From contig OX579639.1 in NCBI GenBank assembly GCA_951230915.1, forward strand, positions 6,076,001-6,140,000: DNA of 64,000 nucleotides, given 5' to 3'. The position numbers and the translations under genes are program-made. This document shows positions 36,201-48,974 of this stretch, piece by piece. The stretch comes from Antitrichia curtipendula. Its lineage: Eukaryota; Streptophyta; Bryopsida; Hypnales; Leucodontaceae. Numbering within the stretch: the stretch's first letter is position 1; each line of letters starts with the position of its first letter. The notes beneath the pieces are model-generated. The model was given only the letters and a program-made list of their open reading frames with translations, was not told the DNA's origin and made no database searches.

Positions 36201-39177
36201 TTCACAAGCTGATCCACCGCAGCCAACCGCTTGGAATTGAAGATCAACATCCACGTGTGCACATTCTTCGACATCACGGACTTGGATACCCTCTCGACCT
36301 CCTCCACGATCTTCCTGATTCCATAGCTGATCTCCATGTTCTCGATCTTCGGGAAAAGTCGGAGATCCATGATGCCTACCTCGCAAAACTGGAGGTTGGC
36401 GGGTGAGTTGGCGTCGCGGAGGACAGACCACGTCTTCCTCTTCTCAAGGCATAGATAGTCCTCGAAGTTGGAATCGTCCCGAATCCATCGACAAATACTC
36501 GCCCGCGAGCAATTCTTGACGTACTTGAATCGCGCGGTATTATTCACGACTCGGTCCAAGGCCCTCACCAACCTTGCGGAGGGCTCATCTTTCTTATTGC
36601 CCGACCGCACCTCGGACTTCAGGTACTCCACATCGATTGTCTGGAGGTGCCACATGTGAAACCCGCAGATGTTCAACGCGGCCTTGTAGTCCCTCCAGCC
36701 TTTGGGGTCCAAGTCCCCATTCTCGAGGAAGACACTGGCTGCTTCTATGATGCCCATATCCTTGCCCCTGTCCACCAACTCCTTGTACAGCACATTCTTG
36801 TGCTTCCTGTTTGTGCACCACGCGGCGACGGGAAGCGTCTTTGCCCATGTCGAAGGCTTCTTTATGATGTACACCTTTGGGGGGACGTCCAGGATCTTCT
36901 GAGCCAGCTCCCCGACTGCTAAATCGTCCAACCCGTGCAGACTCTTCATCATATTGTTGGTGATGGGTTGGAATTTATACGGCTTCGTGCTACCATCGGT
37001 CGTCATGATTTCGTTGAAGGGACCACCGGAGTCGATGTCGTATAGGGATCCCGACTCGTGACACAAAAATATTCTCTGCCACAGGGACCAAGTCTCCTCC
37101 GAGGCCATGATGAGTTTCCGCTCCCCCATCCGGTCCAGGTCATACGACGCTCTCGACTGCCCCTTCAGCACGCCGGTTGATTCGAAGCTTTGCTCAGCCT
37201 TCTCCCTAAACTCCTGCACGATTAAAACGATGTAAGATGAGAATATCGATACAACAGGAATCACTTCAGAGCGGCCGCTCTGAAGCGTATGATGAGGACA
37301 ACTGTGGATGAAATCACTTCAGAGCGGCCGCTCTGAAGTTAGACAAGCCGATTGTTGAAGTCGCCATAGCAATCAAAAACACTTCAGAGCGGGCGGTCTG
37401 AATTGCTTACCTCATAGGCCTTGAAATTCTCGCCTTGCTCCTTCGCCCTCGTGTTCTTGCGGCACTGCGCTGGCTTGCGTGCGTCTAGCCAGAGGTATCG
37501 GCAATGCTTGATTGTAGTCGGGAGGGACGACAAGTAAGGTCCGGTGACGTTGCCATCGTTGCACTTGCAGGACAACGCGTGCAAATGATTCTTCTCATTT
37601 GACCAAACGATCTCGCATGTCCACTTCTGCACTCGCTTCTTGACCTCTTTGTCGTCCACGCATGCTGTCCCTGAGATGATTTCCTTGGAAGCTTTCCATG
37701 TGTGCTGGCCGTTGATGATCTTCATGGGGAAGACATTCACGCAGTCTTGCCAACACCTTGGTCTCGTCGACGTGTTGGGCATCACGGTCAAGATCTGCTT
37801 GCTGAAGTTCACCTTCACCATTCGCTCCTGCACAGCCATGACACCTTTCTTTTCCAAGGGCCTGAATATCATGCCCGAGTCGTCGTCACACGGACTCATG
37901 TCGTCCACATCAAGCTCGAAGTATTTTCCTCTCCCGAAGATGTACATGTAGCTGGAGAGCTCCTTGAATTTCTTGTTCGCCACTGCTTCGGCCTTTAAGC
38001 GTTTCCTCGCCTCCTCTTCGTCACTTCGTCTTGGCTCCTTCTTGATTTCCAGTTCGACGAAGAGCTTCTCTGGAACGGAGGATTTGTTGAAGGGCACTGT
38101 TTCCGGGTTGTCCACCCAGTGACCGTTTACCTTCTTGATCGCTTGTTTGTGCGCCTCCTCTTCGGACACCTCGGTGGATTCCGGGATATCGCTTTGTTGG
38201 GACGAACTGGGCACACCTGCAGTGTCTTCGGCATCAGTCTCCCGTCGCTGCCGTCGATGCCTGCCCTCCGTTTCTTCCTCCAGCAATGTTTCCGCGGGGG
38301 TACGGTTGGTTTTCCTCTTCACCTTCTGCTTGGGGCGTGCCAACTTTTTGGGTTTAGACGCAGTGGTTGTGGATGGCGGTGGAGCCATGACGTTGGCTGA
38401 CACCACGGCACCTCGTTCTGAAGTCGCTTGGGAGCGGGCAGCAGCCGTATCGTTGATTGGCTCCGCGGCACCTACTGGAGGAGGCGCAGAGGCCCGAGCG
38501 GCTGCCGTGACTGGGGCGCCTGCGAGAGCTGACGACGCCGGAGGCCGTGCACGGGTGCCTGCTCCGGAACTGGAGCCTACTGACTTCTTTGACTTCTTGG
38601 GGGGCCGGTTTTGCGAATCCATGGGGGTGCTTCCTACGTCCTGCGTGTCAGTCGTACTCGTTAGCGATGCAATGTGGAGGTTGTTTGCATTGTTCAAGTA
38701 CGTCTTCACAGCGAAGCCGGTTTGTACGAAGTTGCCTCCTAGTGCTTCGCATATCGATTTGGTGTCCATCATCAGGGCTTGGAAATGAGGTGGAACATTA
38801 TCGTAGTTCTTGATTATTCTTTCGTGGGAGAAAGTCATTTCATCTTCTACGCGGATGACGATGACACCGAAGGTGCTGTTTGTTGCATTCACTACGTCTA
38901 TAAGAATGGCCTCCTGAAGCACATTGATATTAATGACTATGATGTCCTTGAATGATTTCCATCTAGGGTCTCCATGCTTCGTAAATCCCAGCGCTAGACT
39001 GAAGACAGGTGAGTCGTGATGGTAGCTCATCTCCACCGTCCACAAGGCCTTCGTCGCCAACAACTGCAGCGGAGTTTTCTCCTCTATGTGAGCTTTCCAG
39101 CACTCGTGCACGCGGTCAAGCGCCAGCCGTTTTATATAGCCTATGAGTGGTGGCTTGCTCTCCAAAAAGGACTCCAT
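33261..39177 (-). CDS. Large nuclear-type protein of unknown function (three exons, one in-frame TAG)
   Basis: Exons are 39177-37411, 37213-35831 and 35732-33261, all joined in phase 0 by GT-AG introns of 197 and 98 bp. The start at 39177 has an excellent context (GCCATGG). Exon 1 (589 codons) has a globular N-terminus, then a Ser/Ala/Pro linker and basic patches (PPKKSKKS; KPKKLARPKQKVKRK) that look like nuclear localisation signals. Exon 2 (461 codons) is globular and unrecognised; its end joins exon 3 as AMLVFAGAKAISACT-TLSRS, faintly like a SAM-binding glycine loop (weak inference). Exon 3 carries a Glu/Asp-rich tract (about 35385-35500), Pro-rich linkers with in-frame copies of the 20-bp palindrome, and a long Arg/Glu coiled coil (about 33720-34010). 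A TAG at 34841-34839 interrupts exon 3; the same frame then stays open for 525 more codons, so the product is 1351 aa if terminated, or about 1876 if it is bypassed or is a mutation. CTCTTAG there could also be a splice acceptor, but no good donor was seen. Confidence 0.72.
34737..35236 (-). repeat. In-frame exonic copies of the GC palindrome
   Basis: Copies lie at 35217-35236, 35016-35035, 34941-34960 and 34737-34756, with a more diverged fifth near 35290. Starts are 201, 75 and 204 bp apart, all multiples of three, so every copy is read in the same frame and gives VQSGRSE, VQSESSE, VQSDRLE and VQTGRSE. They sit in Pro-rich linkers of the large protein. Confidence 0.85.
37265..37402. repeat. 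Three intronic copies of the GC palindrome
   Basis: Copies at 37265-37284 and 37318-37337 are exact TTCAGAGCGGCCGCTCTGAA; 37383-37402 has two changes (GGGCGG centre). All three lie within the 197-bp first intron (37410-37214) of the large minus-strand gene, the third just inside the donor site. Confidence 0.95.
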
Positions 39178-39204
39178 GGCACTGTCCACAGGAATTTGTA
39201 CGAA

Positions 39205-39399
39205 TTAGACCACGCGGTCTAAATTGGAATTTGCAATAACGTTCTTTTATCCGCGTCAGCGGAAATCCAACTTAGAGCGCGCGTTTTAGAACTTACATTA
39301 CCCGAAGAGTTCATTAGAGCGGGCTTTCTGATCCTTTCCGAACTAGTGCAACGAATATACCGAGGAAATGACGCAACGGTTCAGTGCGACCGCTCTGAA
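39205..39399. promoter_or_regulatory. Degenerate palindromes immediately upstream of the large gene
   Basis: TTAGACCACGCGGTCTAA at 39205-39222 lies 28 bp upstream of the start codon and has the same architecture (TTAGA-C/G core-TCTAA). Weaker relatives follow near 39271 and 39312, and TTCAGTGCGACCGCTCTGAA at 39380-39399. Their position fits operator-like sites, but function is inference. Confidence 0.5.
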
Positions 39400-39715
39400 T
39401 CATATGCGACTTCTGACTTTTACATTGGTTCCTTTGGAAGGGATTCATATTTAGTAGGTTTCTATTCTAACGAGTTTTAGCTAATCGATGGAGGGGTTCC
39501 TAGATTAGTGAGGGTACTCTATGCTAGTCTAGATGACTATCGTTTCTATTAAATGAATGTCTTGTAACTTCTAGTTCGTGATCCCTATGCCTTATTAGAC
39601 ACTGGATATATCCAAACGAACGATACCCTGCGATCTGTCGTACTTCTAGCCCGTCCTTGTTCTAGTAGTGGATTAGAATGGGTGATTTGATTGTATCCTC
39701 GTTTGCTGCAGTTGT

Positions 39716-40140
39716 TTCAGAGCGGCCGCTCTGAACCTCTATGCTCATCCATGGTGGATATGCACATTGATGAGGTTCAGAGCGGCCGCTCTGAACCTGT
39801 GCTCGTCCATGGTGGGTATGCACAATGATGAGGTTCAGAGCGGCCGCTCTGAACCTATGCTCATCCATGTGGGGTATGCACATTGATGAGGTTCAGAGCG
39901 GCCGCTCTGATTCTCTTCAATTCCTATAGTTCAGACGACCAGGCAACAGTTCAGAGCGGCCGCTCTGATCCTCTTCAATTTTCATAATTCAAACGTCCGA
40001 TGAGATCAGAGCGGCCGCTTTGATCCTATTCGCATCCGAGAAGTTGGGCTACATTAATCGAGTTCAGAGCGGCCGCTCTAATCTATAATCTAGTCATCCC
40101 TTTTATGGAATTCGTAGAGGTTCAGAGCGGCCGCTCTGAT
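39716..40140. repeat. Cluster of eight GC palindromes upstream of the large gene
   Basis: Copies start at 39716, 39776, 39834, 39892, 39950, 40005, 40063 and 40121, spaced 55-60 bp. The first four are embedded in a tandem unit containing CTATGCTCATCCATG(G)TGG and GTATGCACATTGATGAGG. Several are exact; some have a changed outer base (CTCTGAT, CTTTGAT, CTCTAAT). They lie 540-960 bp upstream of the minus-strand gene start. Confidence 0.95.
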
Positions 40141-41193
40141 CCTTTAGAATGACCGCGGGTATAGGCTACCTTTCTAAAATGTACCTAACGGAGACATGTG
40201 TAAGTGTTATTTTTAGTACCTGAATGAGAACGACTGCTTCCTTCGACTGTTGCGTCCGGATTGAGCACTCCCTCCTCCGCACTGCACTTAGGAAGTTGTT
40301 TTTCAAATGAATCTGGTTGCATGACAATTGATATGCACTTCTTAGGGCCACAATGTGAAGCATTGCACACATAATTGTATGGTACACTGATACATTCAAA
40401 GGAAACCATAACGGAGCAAATCAATGATGCAAATGAACTCGGCAAACTGCACACGTTCAAGCTTGCAAGAAATTGAACTGAAACCCTAGAATTGCCATGG
40501 AATTGAAGAATTCACAAAGGTGATGGAACTGAGACTTCAGTGGCTTGAGAAATACCTGGAAGCACACGCACAATCGACTGCACTCTTCGTCGTGGAGGAT
40601 GAAGCACCGCGACCGCAATGACAAAGGCTCCACGAAGGCTCCACAATGTCGCTGAAATTTTAGGAGAAACCTAATTAGCTAGCTGTACATTCTATCTGGC
40701 TTTCAATAAACCCAAAGACTGCACCAAAGTAAAGCTATACAACGAAAGAATCAAGATACAAAACACAACAGAGCACAAAAACACAAATGAAAAAACAAGG
40801 GAAAACAAAAACAAAACAGAGCACCGCAAACAAAAAACGTACCCAGTGTGGAGCTTCACTGACGATTGGCAGGGATACACACTTCTTCACACAGCGTTGA
40901 GCGGATGAGCGCACAAGTTGCCAAGACGCGCAGCAAATCGCAAATCGTAAAACAAAACAAAACACAATGGAAGGCGCGCGGCAGTGCGGGACGAGAGCAA
41001 ACACAAGAAAGTGGACATTCAACGCCCGCGCTGGTAACCCTCGAAGGAGCGACGACGACGACCAACCAAGGCAAGATTGACGGACCTCATTCCGAAGCTA
41101 CACCGACCCTCTGTCAAATCTGGAGCAGTCCCGAGCCTCCACGAATTCACCAAACCTGCCATGCATCTACTAAGTACATGTTCATTCATGTTA
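40141..41193. other. Intergenic DNA between palindrome cluster and MITE
   Basis: There is an A-rich tract at 40735-40840 and short ORFs on both strands (for example 40866-41201 plus, 40735-41022 minus) with no family features. It could include promoter or upstream exon sequence of the large gene, but I cannot support an exon. Confidence 0.4.
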
Positions 41194-41832
41194 ACCCCTA
41201 AATGCCCAAGGCCTGTTTCGAGCTCCTTGAAATTTGCTCTAAATTGAACAAAATGACAACATTTTGATAAATTGTATCAATTTTGTTTGAATTGTAACCG
41301 TATAAATTCAAACTAGACATGTTAGAGATCTCATAGAAAAAGAAAACACAACAATATCACTTACGGAGTGAAAGATTATAATGTTTGACCATGAGGGTGT
41401 TAAAATTGCACAAATCTTTCAATCCTCTTTTCACAAGTCAAATCTAAAATGTTGGTGACCAAAAAAATATGATGTTAAAGGACCTAACATGTATAACCCC
41501 AATCAATTTATAACTTCTTAAAATCTACTCTATAACTTTTTTAAATGAATTTTGAATGTGATGTTTTCTCCAAGATCTAGTGTATTTGAGGCTCATTTCC
41601 AAGAGCTCTCAACACTACGGGAGGTCAAGATTGCAATGGGTACCCTTGCACAAAATCTTGAATAGAGAAAACACTATCATTTATTTTCAAGATCGGATTT
41701 TTAATGCTAAAACTAGACTTCGAGAAGAACTTTCCAAATACATAAACTACTAAAAATAGCAATTTGATTAGGTTTTATTTAACTTCAAAGTTTTGCAAAC
41801 ACCAGATTTGGGTGCCTCGGGCATTTAGGGGT
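41194..41832 (+). repeat. 639-bp TA-flanked MITE, ACCCCTAAATGCCC subfamily
   Basis: Ends are ACCCCTAAATGCCCAAGGCC and the inverted GCCTCGGGCATTTAGGGGT, with TA on both sides (TTAA left, TTAC right). It is roughly 90 percent identical by eye to 47539-48185, in the same orientation, and related to 10743-11540. No coding capacity. Confidence 0.85.
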
Positions 41833-44751
41833 TACGGTCTACTAGGAAGAATGACTGGATTATTCATTCTAGTTGAAGCCAATAATTTGAAATTTTTTTC
41901 TATGCAATGATTGTTGTGAAAATTTGTTACCAATTCTTGATTTTGCTGCTTAATTGGTCCAAAAAAATTTCTAGACTACGATAAGTGACTCAAACAATAA
42001 TCCTCTTTTTCAAACTGCTAGGTGTTTTGGAAATGGACATTATGTGGAGTCGTGGACTACCAACAATGTGAGAACATAATTAAGACTTGCCAAATATTGC
42101 TTAATACTTTACCAATGGACGGAATAAGAACCATAGTTGTGGGTCCATTTTAAAGCCAGAGGGGGCCACTCCATTTTTCTAAATGAGAATTGATTGTCCA
42201 ATTTCCATCTTACACATGGTAAAGAAAGTAGGGTCCGTTAAAGTTTAATATGGGTTGCATCTAAGAACCCCTGTATATTATTTTTTAAATGCCACACTTT
42301 TTGTTTTTGTTCAAGCCATATCTTTTTCTAGATTACACGCATATGGTTTTTGTGAAACTCAGAATCATAAATACTTGCATACAATGTAATTCTCTAGAAA
42401 TTCATAAGTAATTCACAAATTTGTTACAAAACATGAAACCACTTGTGTTTCATTCCATTTGAATTATTCTTCAAATGAAAAACAAGGGAAAATGTTTTGG
42501 GCACTCGAAACATAAATTTTGTAAGATATGTATCTGTGGAACTGTACAATTGAAAGTATATAAATATGTATTACGCTCCAACATTATGTTTCTGATTCTT
42601 GAATGTATCTTTTAAAAATAGATTCAGTATATGAATAAGTACGTAAATTAAAAACTTGAAAATATTAATGAACGATAACAAAATTAGCCATGATGATAAC
42701 AAAACTCCCCACGTCGTTGGTTATTCTTTTTTTAACAGTGTGTGAACTTTAATTCAACTCTAAGCTTTAAAAATACTTGTCTCCATCCTTTAAAGTTATT
42801 TTAGATCGTGTAAACACCAAAAATGTCTTCATTTTCATTTCAAGAGTAACATTGAATGCTTGATGAAAAAGCCTAATTATTTTCTGTATGTGACATTTAA
42901 AACTTTTTAGAAAATAGAAAACAATATATTGTCATCCATAATTTATGGAATGCTCTAGATGCTTCTTTCCAGGATTTGACCCCAACAATTTGAATTGCAA
43001 TTAACAAAGTTGAGCTTCTACTCTAATTCCAAATTTTTCAACAACGCTAGTTTGTGAGGCTCAAAATGCGAGCTTAAGAGCTGTGAGCGTACATTTTGTG
43101 AGCCCAAAGATTGACTTTCAAAAAGTTTCAAATTTTTCAGTGTTAGGAAAAAAAAATCCGAATATATTTCAAAGTTCTAGGTAGGAAATAGTGAATCTAC
43201 AAACTTTTTATAGTGGACCTATGACTGCGGACCTGGGGCCATGGACCTATTATCGTGGACCTATAAATAGTTCAAAATATTAATTTTTTCATTCCTACAA
43301 TCTTTATAGGTATATTCAATACATAGAACGGTGACCTTTAATTATCCCATATCGATTGAAATTACCAATATAAGCTAATATAAGAATACTTCAGATACAT
43401 GAATAGGCAAGCTAAAGATCGACGTAAGTTGATTGCCACGCATCATTGTAGTAGACTACTACGTCCGTCTTTAGTTTTTGTACTTCATTCAAATTATAAT
43501 TCTAAAAATTATTTCTGGTGATGACGTTTACTGCCATTTCATTTACTAATAGGGATACAATAGAGAATTGGAATTTCCAAAATAAACTAATATAAAAAGA
43601 CTTGGAATAGTTGTTTACAATACCTAGGGATCAATGTTAACCCTATGTAGCACTTGGGACCCCAGATGAGACATTTGGGACCCCTAAGTGTAGTACTCGG
43701 GGCTCCAGATGAAACACTTGGGACCCTCAGGTGTAACACTTGGGGCCCAAGATGAGACACTTGGGACCTTGACGTGTAGTACTTGGGGCCCCTGTTGAAA
43801 CTTTCTTTAAATGACCATCATTTCCTTAAGGAACCAAAGGATTTTGGTTTGGATCCTATAACTTCAATTTTGAATGGTACTTTGGGTTTTTTTTGTAAAG
43901 ATAGAAAATTACAATAGCTTTTTTGAAATATTATTTTATTTTTATAGATGCTCAAGAGCAAAAGTTATACCATAAGAAGACAAAAAATGACTTCAACATG
44001 CCCTCACAAAAAAAAAAAAAAAATTGAAATAATTTTTTTGATAACTCTATCTTATAGACTGTATTATTGTCTGCATCAAAAGCTTTTGTTCATTCCATTT
44101 GAATTTGTATATTAAAACTTATGGTGCATCTTCTTTTGCAAGCAATCACAACATCTTCTTGAAATTTTTTTGTATACTTAGCTAGGATTCATTTATAAGC
44201 TCAATTTTTATTGTTTTCCAAACAAAAGATTCTATAGGATTTAATTTGATTTTAGCACAATCTCACCATTGGAATCAATGTCTTTTGATTCCATCTTAGA
44301 GCTATGAATTTGGATCTTGTAACCTACAAACTATTTATCTAATATTAATTTTACCCGACCTTGTTGCATGACAATACCTTCAACAAGTGTGATTGCTTAA
44401 AGGTCTAAAATTTAATCCATTATGAAATAGTCAAATATCATATTAGAGCTAGTTCTTTTGTTTTAAATTGTGTTTAATTATCAATCTTATATTTCTATTA
44501 TGTGACACTATAACTATCATTCATTATGAAAATTTTCACTTTGTGCGATTCAAAATTGACATAATTATAATTTTTGGGACTAAAAGTAAAAATAAATTTG
44601 TAAATATAATAAAAATAATTCAATTAATTTGAAATATTTAAAAAAAATACAAAGAGCAATAGAAATTAGTGTGATAACTTCTCAATTAGTTATTTTATTT
44701 TGTACATCCAAAACACACTTGGCAATGACTTTCAAGTCAAATTTACTATTA
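41833..44751. other. AT-rich intergenic DNA between MITEs
   Basis: It contains an inverted copy of the dispersed repeat found at 17668 and 27659-28400 (here about 42160-42450) and the tandem repeat at 43645-43800. GGACCTAT-type short repeats occur at 43208-43262. No gene is supported. Confidence 0.5.
43645..43800. repeat. Tandem repeat of GTAGCACTTGGGACCCCAGATGA-like units
   Basis: Six units of about 25-29 bp alternate between ACTTGGGACC and ACTTGGGGCC versions (for example CCAGATGAGACATTTGGGAC and CCAAGATGAGACACTTGGGA), so a 55-bp higher-order pair is visible. It is GC-richer than its flanks. Confidence 0.75.
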
Positions 44752-46060
44752 ACCCTTTAGTGACCATGGTTGATTTGGGGGGCGGGCGTATTTTTTCAAG
44801 AAAGTGAACTTTGTGGCCACTCTAAAGATGTAGTCTTAGATCAAACCATACAAGGTGTTTCCATGAGGGAGATTCTCCAACCTTACAAAAAATCAAACTC
44901 ATCCAACGGTACAAATCTCTATAAATAAGGTAGAAGGTCCATAAATGAACCTTTTAAGGGCTAAAATTGAATTTTGGGGAGGTGAAACATCTTTTAATAT
45001 TTTTTAGTAAATTTTCCACAAAAGACAAGTAGAATAGGCATCTAAGGTAGAACAGCCCAATTCCGTCAGTTTCCCAATTCCGTTGCCTATGCTTTGGCCC
45101 CAATTCCGTCAACTGTAAAATCTATATGCATTCACTTTCCTGACAAATTTCAGTGCATTAATGCCTAAAGGACTAACGTGTCAATCCTTCACTGGTGGGA
45201 ACTTAAGTGCCAATAGATACATGTTAAGATGGTAATGGATTGTTCATGAGACAATTTTGACCCGACTCTATGCACAGTTTTGAACTTTTTAGGGCAGCTT
45301 ACTTTGAAAATTCACAGAAATTACAATTTTGATCCGAAAATTATAATTCCACTTGGGTTTGATTTGTGAAACAACCACACAACTCTGAAAAATATGTACC
45401 TCTCTCGAAGTTGGCCCAAAGATAGTCAGATTGCAAATCAGTATGGTAATAGGTTGTTCTACCTTAACCCAAGTAGTTTCATATTTTTCAAGCTTTGTGA
45501 AATTAGTTACAAATTTTTGAAGTTCACAAAAAATAGTCATCTGTGGTCATCAATGCGAATACCCTTCTAAAATGTGCAGATTTGGTACATTGAAGAAAGT
45601 GAAATGTACCTCTACATCATGTTTGCTTCTAGAGCCTTGTTCGAGTTTGAATTGCTTTTCTGATAAATCAAAAATCAATGATTTGAATGTCCCTTTAGAA
45701 TTTGCGCTACATAAATACCAATGCATAAGTTTACTTTGGGCATTCATGAGATTACAAAGAAACACTTATGCCTTGTCAAGACATGAAGTTACAAAAAAAT
45801 CTCACAATGTGGTTGACATTATTTTGTATTTTTGTTGAATACTTTCCATTTGAAGGTCCAGGCCATTTGAGTTTGCAACCTCATTGCTAATTCATCAAAT
45901 TGAATGCTCCAACTCCCTTAAAATTGGTTTTGTTTGAAGCGCATGAAGACACTCTAATTGCGTTACTCTTTGAGTTTTTTGTGATCAAATGTATTTGGAA
46001 TAGCATTAGACCAAGAGTCCCAAAATCGACCACAAAATGGTCGACCGGTCACTAAAGGGT
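44752..46060. repeat. 1.3-kb TA-flanked element with ACCCTTTAGTGACC ends
   Basis: The left end ACCCTTTAGTGACC and right end GGTCACTAAAGGGT are perfect inverted repeats flanked by TA (TTAA on both sides). The right end contains the palindrome GGTCGACC and a GACCATTTTGTGGTC inverted pair. The interior lacks a long ORF. It resembles the ACCCCTAAA families in design but has a different end sequence. Confidence 0.75.
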
Positions 46061-47538
46061 TAAGCTAAATTCATCCTATTATATACTTAAAGTATAATGA
46101 AAAATATAAAGTTTATATTTTTCATGGGTGAAAAAGGGTGTTTTCTATTGACAATTATTTTTCTATAAATCTTGCAAAAAAAATCAAGTAACTATAATTT
46201 AAAAAAATAGAAGATAGAAATAAAATTATATCAATTAGAAATTAGATTTAGATTTTTTTTTCTTTTTAACATAAATGAAAGTTAGAATGAAAAATATCAC
46301 TTTGTAATTGAAGTTTAAAATAAACATTTTGAAAGGATAAAAGTTGAATGAAAAAAACACAATATAATGAAATACGGATCTTAATACTTGGAGCTTGTGA
46401 TTGCAATAGTTTTTGGTAAATATTGAGAAAGATTAGAGTTTATAATATGGACTTCTTTTTGTTTCATAATGTCAAGATAAATTCTAAACTTGTGAAACGT
46501 TAGAAATAGTCATTTAATCTTCAGAGGATGTAGTCCCCACGAAAAAGAGAGCCACCAAAATGCTTTATTATTGGACGGATAGTTGCATTCCTTGTTTATT
46601 TAAGTGAGCAGGCATGTCATCTATTGATCACTTTTGGCCTTGGCGTCTTTTTAAGGGTTAAGTTAAACAAAGGAACATGTAGGACTATTGTGTATTTTAA
46701 CAATTTAGCTTTTGAAGGATAGATTTGATATTCTAAGACTTCAAGAGTACAAATTTTCACAAATGTAAAGTGCATTTGAATCACATCATGTATAGTTAGT
46801 GTACTATTTTGTGATAGAAATGGAAGGTTTACATTGCACAATTCTAAGGAGAGAAGCCTAAAAACTCTTCTATAAATGGTACACCACAAGTCCAAAAAAA
46901 GGGTGAAAATGCACTTTTATTGTCATTTAATCAATGCACTTGGTCAAGTGCAGCATTTACAAATTGTATGTTGTTCATAGTTCACCATCTTTACACTCAA
47001 CTACATAAAATTGCTCCTTTTAATTGTGTGTAAAATTCATCTCATCACCAATAAAGGGTTTGTACTTTACCCCATGATGCACCCCAAACACCTGCACCAC
47101 CACCTCCCAAAAAACCAAAAAAAAATTTGGGTTCTATTTTTCCCTCATCCTAAAGGCTTCCTGTCAACCCGCAAGAGGTCCATAAAAACAAGAAGACAGT
47201 CACTATATAAATCTCAATCTCAATCTCAATGGACCAACTATATTTGATTTTAAACAAACCCATCTACAATTTCTGTTTTTCTTAACATTTAGATCATCAA
47301 ATGAAGATGAATCACCCTGGGAGGTCCCACAAGAGGACAATAATCAACTAATCAATAATTTGTTATAATTAAGGTCATTCGTGCCAGAAATAAAATTTAT
47401 TGTGACAAAGATACTATTAGATATAAAAATAATCCATATTCAATAATCCAATTTGGCAAGATTTAAAAAAATTAAAATAAAAAAAATCCAACAGCAACAC
47501 ATCAAGATGAAATTATCATTACCCTTTTGTTGGTCTTA
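46061..47538. other. AT-rich intergenic DNA
   Basis: Only short ORFs, a (AATCTC)n microsatellite at about 47210-47230 and A-rich tracts are visible. No gene is supported. Confidence 0.5.
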
Positions 47539-48185
47539 ACCCCTAAATGCCCAAGGCCTATTTTGAGCGTCTTGGAATTAGCTCTAAATTGAACAAAATG
47601 CCAACATTTTGGTAAGTTGTATCAATTTTTTTGAATTGTAACCATACAAATTCAAACTAGACATGTTAGAGATCTCATAGGAAAAGAAAACGCAATAATA
47701 TTACCTATGGAGTGGAAGATTGTAATGTTTGACTATGAGGGTGTTAAAACTGCAAATGTGATGTGAAGTCTTTCAATCCTCTTTTCACAAGTCAAATCTA
47801 AAATGTTGGTGACCAAAAAAATATGAGGTTCAAAGTCCTAACATGTATAACCCCAATCAATTTATGGCTTCTTAAAATGTAATCTATAATTTTTTTAAAT
47901 GAATCTGATTGTGATTTTTTCTCCAAGCTCTAGTGTATTTGAGGCTCATTTTCAAGAGCTCTCAACACTACGGGAAGTCAAGATTGCATTGGGTACCCTT
48001 GGACAAAATCTTGAATAGAAAAATCACTATCATTTATTTTCAAGATTATACTTTTGATGCTAAAATTAGACTTTAAGAAAAGCTTTCTAAAAATATAAAC
48101 TACTAAAAATAGCAACTAGGTTAGGTTTTATTTAACTTCAAAGTTTTACAAACACCAGATTTTGGTGCCTCGGGTAATTAGGGGT
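47539..48185 (+). repeat. 647-bp TA-flanked MITE, ACCCCTAAATGCCC subfamily (second copy)
   Basis: It starts ACCCCTAAATGCCCAAGGCC after TTA and ends GTAATTAGGGGT before TTAA. It aligns with 41194-41832 in direct orientation along its length. The two copies bracket 5.7 kb of AT-rich DNA. Confidence 0.85.
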
Positions 48186-48974
48186 TAATACCTGAAATTC
48201 CGGCTGCAGCGCCAGTGAAAGCCATGATTTTTCTACTCAGCCGCCAAATATTGAAATGCAATGTCAGTTCCCTCCTTAAATTAGCCTATAGCACAATGGC
48301 ACGAGATAGACACGCGGCAAAAAAACAAAACTCTGCCACAAGATTGAAGGACTGTCAGAAGACACCGTACCGAAAGGAATTCCATAGCCCATGTCCGTGG
48401 CACCCGGAAGACGTGGGTTGTATCGAAATGACTTCGGTCGGCGCTCCTTGTTTCATTTTTCTTTTGCGAATCATGTCGTCGTCGTGTTGAGGGACTTTTT
48501 TCACCGCTTTTTCCATTCATGTTCGACGTCGCTGCGCTGTCCTTCAGTACCTTCTCCATTGCTCCGAAGTTGCCGGCGACATTGGAGCGTTTCACTCAGG
48601 TATGATTCACTTCACATTGGACCTTGAATTTGATTGTGATTCTGCTCAATGATTGTGCAGAAACGTTCCATCGCCGTGAATGCACGTTGTCGTCTGCATT
48701 TGTGGGAAGGGTGAAAGTCACAATGCCTTACTTGATTAGTGAATTTATGGTATTTACTAGCATCATTGTGATTTTCTTCTGTATGTGATTCATTCTCCAT
48801 TCTCATTGTATAGCAGTCTGTACGAATGCACATTGCAACGGTTGAATCAGAAATTCATACGATTATGTTATTTAGTGTAGCTCTTATGAATTATTGTGAC
48901 CTTGGTTCCCAATCCTGGAGACCTTGCATTCAACTATCGTTTTGTCCCTATCAAATCGTGAACTAAGCATGTCC
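48186..48974. other. Intergenic DNA left of the minisatellite
   Basis: Mixed composition with a GC-richer patch at 48290-48600 where ORFs are open on both strands (Lys/Ser-rich on the minus strand). I cannot decide whether it is coding; no splice pattern or family match is evident. Confidence 0.35.

Noticed and set aside
38119..38788. Plus-strand ORFs of 93 and 217 codons
   Set aside because: They lie antisense to exon 1 of the large gene, which has the better start, splice sites and composition.
37265..40140. NotI-like GCGGCCGC sites as cloning linker contamination
   Set aside because: Copies are embedded in diverged genomic repeats, an intron and an exon, with a graded series of mutated versions, which a linker artefact would not produce.
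40866..41201. 111-codon ORF upstream of the large gene
   Set aside because: Low-complexity Ser/Thr/Gln-rich translation that runs into a MITE end; no splice partner or conserved block.
41194..48185. Direct 640-bp repeats as LTRs of a retrotransposon
   Set aside because: Each copy has its own terminal inverted repeats and TA flanks and there is no gag/pol between them; they are two MITE insertions in the same orientation.
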